A stretch of DNA of 64,000 nucleotides from Pseudomonas protegens CHA0 (GCF_000397205.1 NC_021237.1:2109001-2173000); one strand, 5' to 3'; counted from the stretch's first letter, positions 8,108 through 17,047 are shown. Program-made: numbers and translations. Notes: generated from the letters alone by a model not told the origin.

Positions 8108-9568
8108 TTACAGCACCGAAGCGCTGGTCGCCAGTTTCGGCTGGCGGTACAGGTCCAGCAGGACCTGGTCGAGCACCGAAGAGGCGCCGAATGGCCGTGG
8201 ATCGTTGAGGATTGCCACCACCGCCCAGGTATTGCCGTTGTCGTCGCGGCTGTAGCCGGCGATGGCGCGTACGGTGTTCAGGGTGCCGGTCTTGATGTGC
8301 GCCTCACCAGACATGGCGGTGCGCTTGAGGCGCTTGCGCATGGTGCCATCCATGCCGGCGATCGGCATCGAGCTGATGAACTCGGCGGCGTAGGGGCTCT
8401 TCCACGCCGCTTGCAGCAGGCCGGCCATTTCCCGGGCACTGACCCGCTCGGCACGCGACAGGCCGGAACCGTTCTCCATCACCAGGTGTGGCGAGGTGAT
8501 GCCTTTCTTCGCCAGCCATTGGCGCACCACACGCTGGGCTGCCTTGGCGTCGTCGCCATCGGCTTCGTTGCGGTACTTGGCCCCCAGGCTCAGGAACAAC
8601 TGCTGGGCCATGGTGTTGTTACTGTATTTGTTGATGTCGCGGATGATTTCCGCGAGGTCTGGGGAGAAGGCGCGGGCCAGGACCTTGGCATCCTTGGGTA
8701 CCACGGCCAGGCGATCCTGGCCCTGGATGCTGCCGCCCAGCTCGCTCCAGATCGCCCGCACCGCGCCGGCGGTGTAGGTGGCGTGGTCCAGCAGCGACAG
8801 GTAAGTCTGGGAACTGCAGCCATCACCCAACTGCCCGCCGACGGTCACGATCACGCTGCCATCGGCCTGGGTGACGGGGTTGTAGCGCACGTCTCCAGTG
8901 CACTGCTTGGTGTTGACCGCCTTGACCTGGTTGTCGATGCGGATCTTGGCGATCGGCGGCTCCACCGAAACCAGGACCCGTCCTGAGTCATTGCGGGCAA
9001 CGAAGCGCAGGGCCTTGAGGTTGACCATCAGGGCGTCCGGCTTGACCAGGAACGGCTTGTTCTCGTCGTTGCCATCGTCATTGAATTCCGGCAGTTGCGG
9101 CTGCACGAAGAAGTTGCGGTCCAGCACCAGATCGCCAGTGACTTGCTGTACGCCATTGGCCCGCAGGTCACGCATCAGCAGCCAGAGCTTCTCCATGTTC
9201 AGCTTGGGGTCGCCGCCGCCCTTGAGGTACAGGTTGCCATTGAGGATGCCGCCGCTGAGGGTGCCGTCGGTGTAGAACTCGGTTTTCCACTGGTGGGTCG
9301 GGCCGAGCATTTCCAGGGCCGCGTAGGTGGTCACCAGTTTCATGGTGGAGGCCGGGTTCACCGATACATCGGCGTTGAAGATGGTCGGGGTGCCGGGGCC
9401 GTTCAGGGGAATCATCACCAGGGACAGGGCGTTATCCGGAAGTTTGCTGGCTTTGAGGGCTTGCTGGACCTTGGGGGTCAGGGTGGTGTTGACCGGGGCC
9501 GCGGAAACGGGAAAGGCCAGGGGGAGAAAAACACTGGCCAGCAACAGAGGACGCAACGATTTGATCAT
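8108..9568 (-). CDS. dacB: D-alanyl-D-alanine carboxypeptidase/endopeptidase (PBP4 type)
   Basis: A 486-residue S13-family penicillin-binding protein that trims or cleaves peptidoglycan cross-links in the periplasm. The start chosen gives a clean signal peptide (MIKSLRPLLLASVFLPLAFPVSA) with AGGG about ten bases upstream; a longer frame would bury that signal behind 31 extra residues. Catalytic motifs are present: STMK at 74-77, an SNN box (KYSNNTMAQQ) and KTG in HIKTGTLN. The gene is convergent with the cyclase gene, 42 bp away. Confidence 0.94.
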   Translation of the reverse strand: MIKSLRPLLLASVFLPLAFPVSAAPVNTTLTPKVQQALKASKLPDNALSLVMIPLNGPGTPTIFNADVSVNPASTMKLVTTYAALEMLGPTHQWKTEFYTDGTLSGGILNGNLYLKGGGDPKLNMEKLWLLMRDLRANGVQQVTGDLVLDRNFFVQPQLPEFNDDGNDENKPFLVKPDALMVNLKALRFVARNDSGRVLVSVEPPIAKIRIDNQVKAVNTKQCTGDVRYNPVTQADGSVIVTVGGQLGDGCSSQTYLSLLDHATYTAGAVRAIWSELGGSIQGQDRLAVVPKDAKVLARAFSPDLAEIIRDINKYSNNTMAQQLFLSLGAKYRNEADGDDAKAAQRVVRQWLAKKGITSPHLVMENGSGLSRAERVSAREMAGLLQAAWKSPYAAEFISSMPIAGMDGTMRKRLKRTAMSGEAHIKTGTLNTVRAIAGYSRDDNGNTWAVVAILNDPRPFGASSVLDQVLLDLYRQPKLATSASVL

Positions 9569-9802
9569 ATGAAATGGAACCCTGCAGTCGAGGGGAAAAA
9601 AGGCGAGGGCATGCAGATAAAATCCCTCAGTGGTCATGAAAGTGTCGGCATTATGCCCCAAGGTATAGCGGCTTGTGCCGTGCCACGGGCCGCTGGGGCG
9701 GTATTTTTTTTACCAATGGCAGGGTTGCATCCTCATAGAGTCAGGCAATCGCCTGCCTAAACTGGTAAAGTGCCGCCCGTTATTACTTATGAGGATTGTT
9801 CC

Positions 9803-10147
9803 ATGGCCACTAACCGTTCCCGCCGTCTGCGCAAAAAACTCTGCGTAGATGAATTTCAGGAGCTGGGTTTTGAGCTGAACCTGGATTTCAAAGAAGGTCT
9901 GGCTGACGAAGCTATCGACGCTTTCCTCGACGCATTCCTCAAAGAAGCGATGGAAGCCAACGGCCTGGGCTATGTAGGCGGCGACGACTTCGGTCTGGTT
10001 TGCCTGAGCAAGCGCGGTTCCGTCAGCGAAGAGCAACGTGCCACCGTTGAAGCCTGGCTCAAGGCGCGCACCGAGCTGACCACCGTTGAAGTCAGTCCGC
10101 TGCTGGACGTGTGGTACCCGGACAACGCGATCAACCCAGTCGCGTGA
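9803..10147 (+). CDS. yggL: YggL family protein (DUF469)
   Basis: A 114-residue acidic protein starting MATNRSRRLRKKLCVDEFQELGF, the YggL signature; E. coli YggL is reported to associate with the 50S subunit. The ATG at 9803 follows GAGGA with seven bases between, better than an upstream in-frame start that would add 11 unrelated residues. The upstream gap shared with dacB holds a run of eight T (around 9703-9710) without a clear stem. Confidence 0.88.
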   Translation: MATNRSRRLRKKLCVDEFQELGFELNLDFKEGLADEAIDAFLDAFLKEAMEANGLGYVGGDDFGLVCLSKRGSVSEEQRATVEAWLKARTELTTVEVSPLLDVWYPDNAINPVA

Positions 10148-10153
10148 TGTCAT

Positions 10154-10183
10154 GCATGAGCGACCCGTCCGGGTCGCTCATGC
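10154..10183 (+). terminator. Hairpin after yggL, probable terminator
   Basis: A near-perfect palindrome (GCATGAGCGACCCG then its complement) starts seven bases after the yggL stop codon and is followed by the T-rich GTTGTTG rather than a continuous T run. Confidence 0.55.
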
Positions 10184-10265
10184 GTTGTTGCCCGAGGGCA
10201 ACCTGTCGATTTTCCCCTTTGTATCCTTGCCTCTGCCACGGGCCAGCCCCGGGCGTTGTCGTGGG

Positions 10266-10337
10266 CGCCGTTCGCCGGCAAGCCGGCGCGTGAGCGAGCG
10301 CCGGTCGGTGTAGAAGCCGGCTTGCCAGCGAAGCCCT
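10266..10337. repeat. REP-type palindromic element
   Basis: Two outward-facing copies of a GCCGGCAAGCCGGC-like palindromic core (GCCGGCAAGCC and GGCTTGCC) separated by a GC-rich spacer, ending at the benE-like stop codon. The layout matches paired REP sequences of fluorescens-group pseudomonads. Other relatives occur near 17048, 26467, 30244 and 62503. Confidence 0.65.
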
Positions 10338-11528
10338 TCAGGCGCTGCGCCAGTTCAGGATCATCAGGGTCACCACCCCGGCAACAATTCCCCAGAACGC
10401 CGAGCCGATGGAGAACAGCGTCAGCCCCGACGCCGTGACCATGAAGGTGATCAGCGCCGCTTCCCGTTCCTTCACTTCGCTCATGGCGATGCTCAGGCCG
10501 TTGATAATCGAGCCGAACAGCGCCAGGGCCGCGATGGACAGCACCAGCTCCTTGGGCAGGGCGGCGAACAGCGCCGCCAGGGTGGCGCCGAAGACCCCGG
10601 CGATGCCGTAGAAAATCCCGCACCACACCGCCGCGGTGTAGCGCTTGCTGTGATCCTCATGGGCATGGGGGCCGGTGCAGATGGCGGCACTGATGGCCGC
10701 CAGGTTGATGCCATGGGAGCCGAAGGGCGCCAGCAGCAGCGAGGCCAACCCGGTGGCGGTGATCAGCGGCGAAGCCGGGACGTTGTAGCCGTCGGCCCGC
10801 AGCACGGCGATCCCCGGCATGTTCTGCGAGGTCATGGCCACCACGAACAGCGGAATGCCGATGCTGATGGTGGCGGCCAGGGAGAAGTGCGGCGTGGTCC
10901 ATACCGGGGTCGCCACTTCCAGGTGAAAGCCGCTGAAGTCCAGCAGGCCCATGGCCCCGGACAAGGCCGTACCGATCAGCAGCGCAGCCAGTACCGCATA
11001 GCGCGGCGATAGGCGCTTGACCACCAGGTAGGTGAGGAACATGCCCAGCACCAGGCCGGTGCGGTGCTGGGCGGCGACGAAGATTTCACTGCCGATCTTG
11101 AACAGGATCCCCGCCAGCAGGGCCGCCGCCAGGGACGCCGGGATCTTTTTCATCAGCCGCTCGAAGCTGCCTGTCAGGCCGCACAGGGTCACCAGCACGG
11201 CGCAGGTGATATAGGCGCCGATGGCTTCGCCGTAGGTCACTCCGGACAGGCTGGTGATCAGCAGGGCGGCGCCGGGGGTCGACCAGGCGATGGTGATGGG
11301 GGTGCGATAGCGCAGGGAGAGGCCGATGCTGCACACCGCCATGCCGATGGAAATGGCCCAGATCCACGAGGAAATCTGACCGCTGGTCAGCCCGGCGGCC
11401 TGCCCGGCCTGGAACATCAGCACCAGGGAACTGGTATAGCCGGTCATCATGGCGATGAAGCCGGCCACTATGGCAGACGGCGAAGTGTCGGCCAGAGGGC
11501 GTAGCTGCGCGGGAGTGGCATCGGACAT
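10338..11528 (-). CDS. BenE-family permease (benzoate:H+ symporter-like)
   Basis: A 396-residue hydrophobic protein with about 11-12 membrane segments that resembles BenE/YdcO transporters (AWSTPGAALLITSL; ITATGLASLLLAPFGSHGINLAAISAAICTGPHAHED). The ATG at 11528 has AAGGA eight bases upstream; a longer frame reading through the promoter region is rejected. It is divergent from a GntR regulator and lies in a purine-degradation region where relatives carry a purine permease, so its substrate may not be benzoate. That is inference from context only. Confidence 0.85.
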   Translation of the reverse strand: MSDATPAQLRPLADTSPSAIVAGFIAMMTGYTSSLVLMFQAGQAAGLTSGQISSWIWAISIGMAVCSIGLSLRYRTPITIAWSTPGAALLITSLSGVTYGEAIGAYITCAVLVTLCGLTGSFERLMKKIPASLAAALLAGILFKIGSEIFVAAQHRTGLVLGMFLTYLVVKRLSPRYAVLAALLIGTALSGAMGLLDFSGFHLEVATPVWTTPHFSLAATISIGIPLFVVAMTSQNMPGIAVLRADGYNVPASPLITATGLASLLLAPFGSHGINLAAISAAICTGPHAHEDHSKRYTAAVWCGIFYGIAGVFGATLAALFAALPKELVLSIAALALFGSIINGLSIAMSEVKEREAALITFMVTASGLTLFSIGSAFWGIVAGVVTLMILNWRSA

Positions 11529-11723
11529 TACTGCTGTTCCTTGTTCTTGAAAGACGCAAAAAACCACATCCGGCGCGCATTGATCGAGGCGGGCTCGAGC
11601 AATGGGCCAGTAATGAGGTTCAAGGTCCAAGCCTAAACTTAAAAGTAACTTTGCATTGCAATACAGCCGTGACTACAAATAGCCGTACAGTCGTTGAACA
11701 AGTCGCGGGCCCGACAACACTTT

Positions 11724-11754
11724 TTGCTAGTGATGGCCATGGGTTGTGTACAAT
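11724..11754 (+). promoter_or_regulatory. gntR promoter with TTGTGTACAA operator-like site
   Basis: A -10 TACAAT (11749-11754) lies 18-19 bp after a TTGCTA -35. The dyad TTGTGTACAA (11744-11753) overlaps the -10. FCD-type GntR regulators commonly bind TTGTATACAA-like dyads, so self-repression is plausible. The 319-bp benE/gntR gap shows no other clear element. A second related dyad is at 12736. Confidence 0.5.
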
Positions 11755-11847
11755 GTGCCCCTGTTTTAACGCGATACTTGCCAGCGACCCACCGTGGCGT
11801 ATTAAAGTCACGCTGAAATCGCCGCAGTCCTCCCGACCCGAGTGCCC

Positions 11848-12612
11848 ATGAACGAACAGTTGCAACCTCTCAAGAAACAACCGCGAGCAGGCAAAGCCGG
11901 TCGCAGCGGAACCCAGGACGATATTGTCTACGCGCACATCTTTGAGGCCATCCTCGAGCAGCGCCTGGCGCCGGGCACCAAATTGAGCGAAGAGGCGCTG
12001 GGGGAGATTTTCGGAGTCAGTCGGACCATCATCCGTCGCGCGCTGTCGCGCCTGGCCCATGAAGGCGTGGTCCTGCTGCGGCCCAACCGTGGCGCGGTCG
12101 TCGCCAGCCCGAGCGTCGAGGAAGCCCGCCAGGTATTTCTCGCCCGGCGCCTGGTGGAGCGGGCCATTACCGAACTGGCCGTGCAGCATGCCACTGCCGA
12201 GCAGTTGCTGGAGTTGCGGCAGATGGTCAACGAGGAACGCGACAGCTTTTCCCGCGGCGATCGTGGTGCCGGTATCCGCCTTTCCGGGGAGTTTCACCTG
12301 AAGCTGGCGGAAGCGGCGAAGAATGCCCCGCTGATCAGCTTCCAGCGCAGCCTGGTGTCCCAGACCTCGCTGATCATTGCCCAGTACGAAAGCGGTAACC
12401 GTTCGCACTGCTCCTACGATGAGCACACCCAACTGATCGATGCCATCGAAGCCCGGGACGGCGAGCTGGCGGTGAACCTGATGATGCACCACATGGACCA
12501 CATCGACAGCAAGCTCAACCTCGACGAGGAAAGTGCCTCGGACGACCTGCATGCGGTGTTCTCGCACTTGCTGCAAACCAAGAAACCGGGGCGGCCAAGC
12601 GCCAAGCTCTAA
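11848..12612 (+). CDS. GntR family regulator, FadR/FCD subfamily
   Basis: A 254-residue repressor-type protein with an N-terminal winged helix-turn-helix (residues about 25-90: LSEEALGEIFGVSRTIIRRALSRLAHEGVV, then PNRGAVVASPS) and an all-helical FCD ligand-binding domain. An in-frame GTG at 11842 is an alternative start. Its position opposite a permease and beside guaD/xdh genes suggests control of purine or related uptake; P. aeruginosa has a GntR regulator at the equivalent place. The C-terminal PGRPSAKL tail is basic. Confidence 0.9.
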   Translation: MNEQLQPLKKQPRAGKAGRSGTQDDIVYAHIFEAILEQRLAPGTKLSEEALGEIFGVSRTIIRRALSRLAHEGVVLLRPNRGAVVASPSVEEARQVFLARRLVERAITELAVQHATAEQLLELRQMVNEERDSFSRGDRGAGIRLSGEFHLKLAEAAKNAPLISFQRSLVSQTSLIIAQYESGNRSHCSYDEHTQLIDAIEARDGELAVNLMMHHMDHIDSKLNLDEESASDDLHAVFSHLLQTKKPGRPSAKL

Positions 12613-12635
12613 GCTGCAAGCCTTGCGTTTCAAGC

Positions 12636-12680
12636 AATCCCTCGCTTCGTGTGCTGCACGGAGCGAGGGATTCTTGTTTC
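12636..12680 (+). terminator. Terminator after the gntR gene
   Basis: An 11-bp stem AATCCCTCGCT/AGCGAGGGATT (12636-12646, 12662-12672) is followed by CTTGTTTC. It begins 24 bases after the stop codon. Confidence 0.65.
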
Positions 12681-12716
12681 TGCGGTCCCTTGCCGGGCCT
12701 TGGCTTGGGCATTTTG

Positions 12717-12745
12717 TTGCGGTTTTTGTTTCAGATTGTATACAG
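12717..12745 (+). promoter_or_regulatory. lysR promoter with TTGTATACAG operator-like site
   Basis: TTGCGG (12717-12722), a 16-bp spacer and TATACA (12739-12744) form a candidate sigma-70 promoter. The -10 is embedded in the dyad TTGTATACAG (12736-12745), nearly the same word as the one over the gntR promoter. This suggests that the GntR regulator also controls the LysR/Tsx-like pair. Confidence 0.45.
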
Positions 12746-12820
12746 TGCCTGCTTCGAGGCGCATGGCCCGGCAGCAGTCGGCCAAGGCTCGCCTCTCGCC
12801 CTGCGAAAGGAGCCCGCGGC

Positions 12821-13771
12821 ATGAGCGGCAGAACGCTACGTATTCATTCCTCCGCGATCCACTATTTCGACATGGTCCGGCGCTGCCGCTCGATCCGCGA
12901 GGCTGCCCGGCGCTTGAATGTCGCGTCCTCGGCAGTGAACCGGCAGATTCTCAAGATCGAGGACGAGATCGGCGCGCCGCTGTTCGAGCGCTTGCCCGGC
13001 GGCCTGCGCCTGACCATGGCCGGGGAGATTCTCAGCCGTCACGCCAACCTGGTGTTGCAGGACCTGGAGCGGGTGCGCCTGGAGTTCGACGCCTTGCGCG
13101 GCCTGAAAAGCGGCCACGTCGAGATCGCCACCGCCGAAGGTGCCACGGTGGATCTGCTGCCCTCGGTGCTCAAGCGCATGCGTGATCACTACCCGCAAGT
13201 GACCATCGGTGTGACCGTGCAGGGTTCGCAATCCATTCCCCAGGCCCTGATCAACAGCCGCGCCGACCTGGGCCTGGCCTTTGCTGTGCCACGGGCCGCG
13301 GAAATCCGCCAGTTGAGTGTCGGGCATTTCCGCCTCGGGGCGCTGGTCAGCCCGGACCACCCGCTGGCCGAGCGCGGCAGCGTCAATTTCGCCACCTGTG
13401 CCGAGCACGGGCTGATCCTGGCCAAGAGCGAGCTGTCGATCCATCACCTGCTGGCGCCGCTGCACAAGCGTCTGGGCCTGCTGGACAAACCGCCGCTGCA
13501 GAGCAACTCCATGGAGCTGGCGCGGCAGATGGCCCGGCACAACATGGGGGTGGCGTTCCAGACCCGGGTCGGGGTCGAGGCGGATCTGCAAAAGGGTGAG
13601 CTGTTGCATATTCCCCTGAGCGACCAGGGCGGCATCTACAGCGACCTGGGGCTCTACGCCCGCAGCGGGCGCGACCTGCCCAGCGCGGTGGAGGCGCTGG
13701 CGCATTTGCTCAGTGAGGAGATCGCTCTTCGCGAACGGGCCGAGCGCGCCTTCGGCCAGCCGGTGCTCTGA
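12821..13771 (+). CDS. LysR family transcriptional regulator
   Basis: A 316-residue protein with an N-terminal LysR helix-turn-helix (residues about 10-65: FDMVRRCRSIREAARRLNVASSAVNRQI, then LPGGLRLTMAGE) and a substrate-binding effector domain. The start has AAAGGAG eight bases upstream and follows directly after a GC-rich leader. It precedes the Tsx-like channel gene by 148 bp on the same strand, so it may control that gene. The effector is unknown; a purine or nucleoside is suggested by location only. Confidence 0.9.
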   Translation: MSGRTLRIHSSAIHYFDMVRRCRSIREAARRLNVASSAVNRQILKIEDEIGAPLFERLPGGLRLTMAGEILSRHANLVLQDLERVRLEFDALRGLKSGHVEIATAEGATVDLLPSVLKRMRDHYPQVTIGVTVQGSQSIPQALINSRADLGLAFAVPRAAEIRQLSVGHFRLGALVSPDHPLAERGSVNFATCAEHGLILAKSELSIHHLLAPLHKRLGLLDKPPLQSNSMELARQMARHNMGVAFQTRVGVEADLQKGELLHIPLSDQGGIYSDLGLYARSGRDLPSAVEALAHLLSEEIALRERAERAFGQPVL

Positions 13772-13919
13772 GTCCGGCCTCCTGGGCCTGTGTTGCCATT
13801 TCGGCAGCGCCCTGGTCGATATTCTGTGCTTTGGGCGCTGTAGCGCTTGTGTCGATACTGCGTGCGGTCGGCAGCCAGCGAAGCTGCCTAAAGCTACACC
13901 GCCACAGGACATAATAAAA

Positions 13920-14753
13920 ATGAAAAAGGCACTACAAGGCGCAACCCTGCTGATGAGCATGATCGGAGCAGGGGAAGCGGCCGCCCTCGAGTGGATGAAC
14001 AACAGCGTCGGCTTTCGATACGGCAAGGAGTTCACCAACCCGAACAACCCGCACTACATCAGCAAGCGCATCTACAGCTTCACCCACGCCAGCGGTTACC
14101 AGTACGGCAGCAACTACCTGCACCTGGATGTGCTGCTCTCCGACAACGACGACCCGCGCAAGGGCACCAACAAGGGCAGCAGCGAGGTCTACGGGGTCTA
14201 TCGCCACCAGCTCTATTCCTCCCGGGTATTGGATACGCCGCTGGGCACCGGCCTGATCAAGGACTACGCGCTGACCATGGGTTTTGACGCCAGCCGCAAC
14301 AACAACCTGGGGTCGGCGAAAAAGCGTGCCCTGGTCTTCGGCCCGACCCTGAAGTTCAACACCGTCGGGGTGCTGGACCTGAGCCTGCTGTACTACAAGG
14401 AAAACAACCATTCCGGGATCCCCGGGGCAAAGGACCCGGATCACACCTTCGACGACACCTACCTGCTCAACCTGGCCTGGATGCGACCTTTCGAAGTCGG
14501 CACCCACGCTGCCAAGTTCCAGGGTTTCGTCAACTACACCGGGGAGAAGGGCCACGACTACAACTACCGCGACACTGCCCCCGAAACCCTGATGCGTACC
14601 TCGTTGATGGTGGCAGTGCTGCCGGGCAAGAACGTCAAGCCCAACCTGTATCTGGGTGTCGGCTACGAGTACTGGCACAACAAGTTCGGGGTGGACGGCG
14701 GCCGTGGCAGCCGCACCTCGACACCGACCCTGAACATGGAAGTGACCTTCTAG
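13920..14753 (+). CDS. Tsx-like nucleoside-specific channel, outer membrane
   Basis: A 277-residue protein with a signal peptide (MKKALQGATLLMSMIGAGEAAA) followed by a beta-barrel resembling the Channel_Tsx family: WMNNSVGFRYGKEFTNP near the start, alternating aromatic strands, and the final strand ending TLNMEVTF with a terminal Phe typical of barrel proteins. Tsx channels let nucleosides cross the outer membrane. It stands between a LysR regulator and guaD, which fits uptake of purine sources. AGGA lies about 11 bases before the ATG. Confidence 0.82.
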   Translation: MKKALQGATLLMSMIGAGEAAALEWMNNSVGFRYGKEFTNPNNPHYISKRIYSFTHASGYQYGSNYLHLDVLLSDNDDPRKGTNKGSSEVYGVYRHQLYSSRVLDTPLGTGLIKDYALTMGFDASRNNNLGSAKKRALVFGPTLKFNTVGVLDLSLLYYKENNHSGIPGAKDPDHTFDDTYLLNLAWMRPFEVGTHAAKFQGFVNYTGEKGHDYNYRDTAPETLMRTSLMVAVLPGKNVKPNLYLGVGYEYWHNKFGVDGGRGSRTSTPTLNMEVTF

Positions 14754-14784
14754 GCTCGCCCGCAGTCCGGGCCTGGATGCAGGC

Positions 14785-14830
14785 AAAAAAATCCCCCGTA
14801 CGCGTCTGGCGAACGAGGGATTTTCATTTT
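14785..14830. terminator. Bidirectional terminator between tsx-like gene and guaD
   Basis: Stem AATCCC-CCGT/ACG-AGGGATT with seven A before and TTTTCATTTT after, so either strand has a hairpin followed by T residues. It serves the convergent genes on both sides. Confidence 0.75.
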
Positions 14831-14836
14831 CCGGGG

Positions 14837-16141
14837 TTAGCGCTGGTGGACCTGCTGGCCGGCGGCAAAGGTCTGCAGCACGGTGCGATCGTCGCCCAGG
14901 GTCATCAGCACGAACAGGGTTTCGGCAATGCTGTTGGCTTGCTTGAGGCGGTAGCTGAGCAGCGGAGTGGCGTGGTAGTCGAGGACCAGGAAGTCGGCGT
15001 CGGTGCCCGGATGCAGGGTGCCGATCTTGTGTTCCAGGCGCAGGGCCCGGGCGCCGCCGAGGGTGGCCAGATACAGCGACTTGAACGGGCTCAGGCGCGC
15101 GCCTTGCAGTTGCATGACCTTGTAGGCCTCGTTGAGGGTCTGCAGCAGCGAGAAGCTGGTGCCGCCACCGACGTCGGTGCCCAGGCCGACATTGAGCTTG
15201 TGCTTTTCCGCCATCGGCAGGTTGAACAGGCCGCTGCCGAGGAAGAAGTTCGAGGTGGGGCAGAAGGCCACGGCCGAACCGGTTTCAGCCAGGCGTGCGC
15301 ATTCGTCGTCGCACAGGTGCACGCCGTGGGCGAACACCGAACGCTCGCCGAGCAACTGGTAGTGGTCGTACACGTCCAGGTAACCCTTGCGCTCCGGGAA
15401 CAGCTCCTTGACCCATTGGATTTCCTGCAGGTTCTCACTGATGTGGGTCTGCATGTAGAGGTCGGGGTATTCGGTCAGCAACTGGCCGGCCAGGGTCAGT
15501 TGCTCCGGGGTGCTGGTGGGGGCGAAGCGCGGGGTGACTGCGTAGTGCAGGCGGCCTTTGCCGTGCCAGCGCTCGATCAGCGCCTTGCTTTCCTGGTAGC
15601 CGGATTCGGCGGTGTCGGTCAGGTAGTCCGGGGCGTTGCGGTCCATCATCACCTTGCCGGCGATCATCCGCAGGTCGAGCTTCTCGGCGGCGGCGAAGAA
15701 GGCATTGACCGACTGCGGGTGCACGCTGCCGAACACCAGGGCGGTGGTGGTGCCGTTGCGCAGCAGTTCCTTGATGAAGATGTCCGCCACTTCATTGGCG
15801 TGATCCGGGTCGGCGAACTGGCTTTCGCAGGGGAAGGTGTAGGTGTTGAGCCAGTCCAGCAACTGCTCGCCATAGGCGCCCACCATGCCGGTCTGCGGCA
15901 GGTGGATATGGGTGTCGATGAAGCCCGGTGTGATCAGGGCATCGGGATAGTGCTCGACCTGCACCCCGGCGGGCAGCCCGGGCAGCAGTTCGCTGGCGTG
16001 GCCGAGGGCACTGATCCGGCCGTTTTCTACTACCAGCAGGCCGTCTTCGAAGTACTCATAGGAGGCTTCGATGCCGACTTCGGCCGGGTCGGCGATGCTG
16101 TGCAGGATGGCGGCACGGTAGGCTTTGCGAGTCAAAGGCAT
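14837..16141 (-). CDS. guaD: Guanine deaminase
   Basis: A 434-residue amidohydrolase that converts guanine to xanthine, the substrate of the adjacent xanthine dehydrogenase. Zinc-site motifs are visible: PGFIDTHIHLPQ at about residues 72-83, HISE, FAHGVHL, and the GuaD-type FCPTSNFFLGSGLF followed by GTDVGGGTSFS. It is last in the xdhABC-guaD set, 24 bp downstream of xdhC, so co-transcription is likely. Confidence 0.96.
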   Translation of the reverse strand: MPLTRKAYRAAILHSIADPAEVGIEASYEYFEDGLLVVENGRISALGHASELLPGLPAGVQVEHYPDALITPGFIDTHIHLPQTGMVGAYGEQLLDWLNTYTFPCESQFADPDHANEVADIFIKELLRNGTTTALVFGSVHPQSVNAFFAAAEKLDLRMIAGKVMMDRNAPDYLTDTAESGYQESKALIERWHGKGRLHYAVTPRFAPTSTPEQLTLAGQLLTEYPDLYMQTHISENLQEIQWVKELFPERKGYLDVYDHYQLLGERSVFAHGVHLCDDECARLAETGSAVAFCPTSNFFLGSGLFNLPMAEKHKLNVGLGTDVGGGTSFSLLQTLNEAYKVMQLQGARLSPFKSLYLATLGGARALRLEHKIGTLHPGTDADFLVLDYHATPLLSYRLKQANSIAETLFVLMTLGDDRTVLQTFAAGQQVHQR

Positions 16142-16165
16142 GGGGGATTCTCAGTGTGTGGCGTG

Positions 16166-17014
16166 TCAGTTTGCAGCCTGGCTGCGGCGTGATACCGGCA
16201 GCAGTTTGGCAATGGGTTCGGCACTGGCGCTGGGCTGGCCGAAATGGGCGTTATAGGTGGCGATGATCTCGCCGGCAATGGAGATGGCGATTTCCACAGG
16301 CAACTTGCCTTTGACTTCGCCGAGCCCCATCGGGCAGCGCATGCGCTGCAAGGTTTCGGCGTCGAAACCGCGGTCACGCAGGCGGTGTTCGAACTTGACC
16401 CGTTTGGTCTTCGAGCCGATCAGGCCGAAATAGGTGAAATCGTTGCGCTTGAGCAGGGCCGCGGTCAACTCCAGGTCCAGCTGGTGATTATGGGTCATGA
16501 CGATGCAATAGCTGCCGGCGGGCAGGTTGTCGATTTCGTCCACCGGTTCTTCGCTGACGATCTTGCGTACTCCAGGGGGGATCTGCTCGGGAAACTCCTG
16601 CTCCCGGGAATCGATCCAGCGTACCCGGCAGGGCAGGCTGGCCAGCAGTGGCACCAGCGCGCGGCCGACATGCCCGGCACCGAATACGGCGATCTGCGCC
16701 TGCACCTGGCCCATGGGTTCGAACAGCAGCACCGTGGCACCGCCGCAGCACTGACCGAGGCTGGCGCCGAGGCTGAAGCGCTGCAGATGGGTCGCCTGCT
16801 TGCCGGCAGCGAGCATATCCCGGGCGATCTGCATGGCCTTGTATTCCAGGTGCCCGCCGCCAATGGTGTCGAAGGCCTGGGTGGCGCTGACCACCATTTT
16901 CGAGCCGGCATTGCGCGGCGTCGAGCCGAGCTCCTCGATGATGGTCACCAGCACGCAGGGTTCACCCTGGGTCTGCAGGTCGGCGAGGGCGCTGATCCAG
17001 TTGTACATGTTCAC
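16166..17014 (-). CDS. xdhC: Xanthine dehydrogenase accessory protein XdhC
   Basis: A 282-residue XdhC/CoxI-family protein that sulfurates and delivers the molybdenum cofactor to XdhB. Seen: ELGSTPRNAGSKMVV near the start, IGGGHLEY, the cysteine pair in LGQCCGGATVLL, a Rossmann-like AVFGAGHVGRAL, and MTHNHQLD and GLIGSKTKR in the C-terminal half. Two adjacent in-frame ATGs (MNM) leave the first residue uncertain. A palindromic element separates it from xdhB. Confidence 0.95.
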   Translation of the reverse strand: MNMYNWISALADLQTQGEPCVLVTIIEELGSTPRNAGSKMVVSATQAFDTIGGGHLEYKAMQIARDMLAAGKQATHLQRFSLGASLGQCCGGATVLLFEPMGQVQAQIAVFGAGHVGRALVPLLASLPCRVRWIDSREQEFPEQIPPGVRKIVSEEPVDEIDNLPAGSYCIVMTHNHQLDLELTAALLKRNDFTYFGLIGSKTKRVKFEHRLRDRGFDAETLQRMRCPMGLGEVKGKLPVEIAISIAGEIIATYNAHFGQPSASAEPIAKLLPVSRRSQAAN

Positions 17015-17047
17015 CTCGACATCTTGGTTGTCTGTGTGGGCCTCTTC

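Noticed and set aside
9650..9715. A GC-rich stretch followed by eight T as a plus-strand terminator between dacB and yggL.
   Set aside because: No stem closes directly before the T run, and no plus-strand gene lies upstream to be terminated (dacB is on the other strand).
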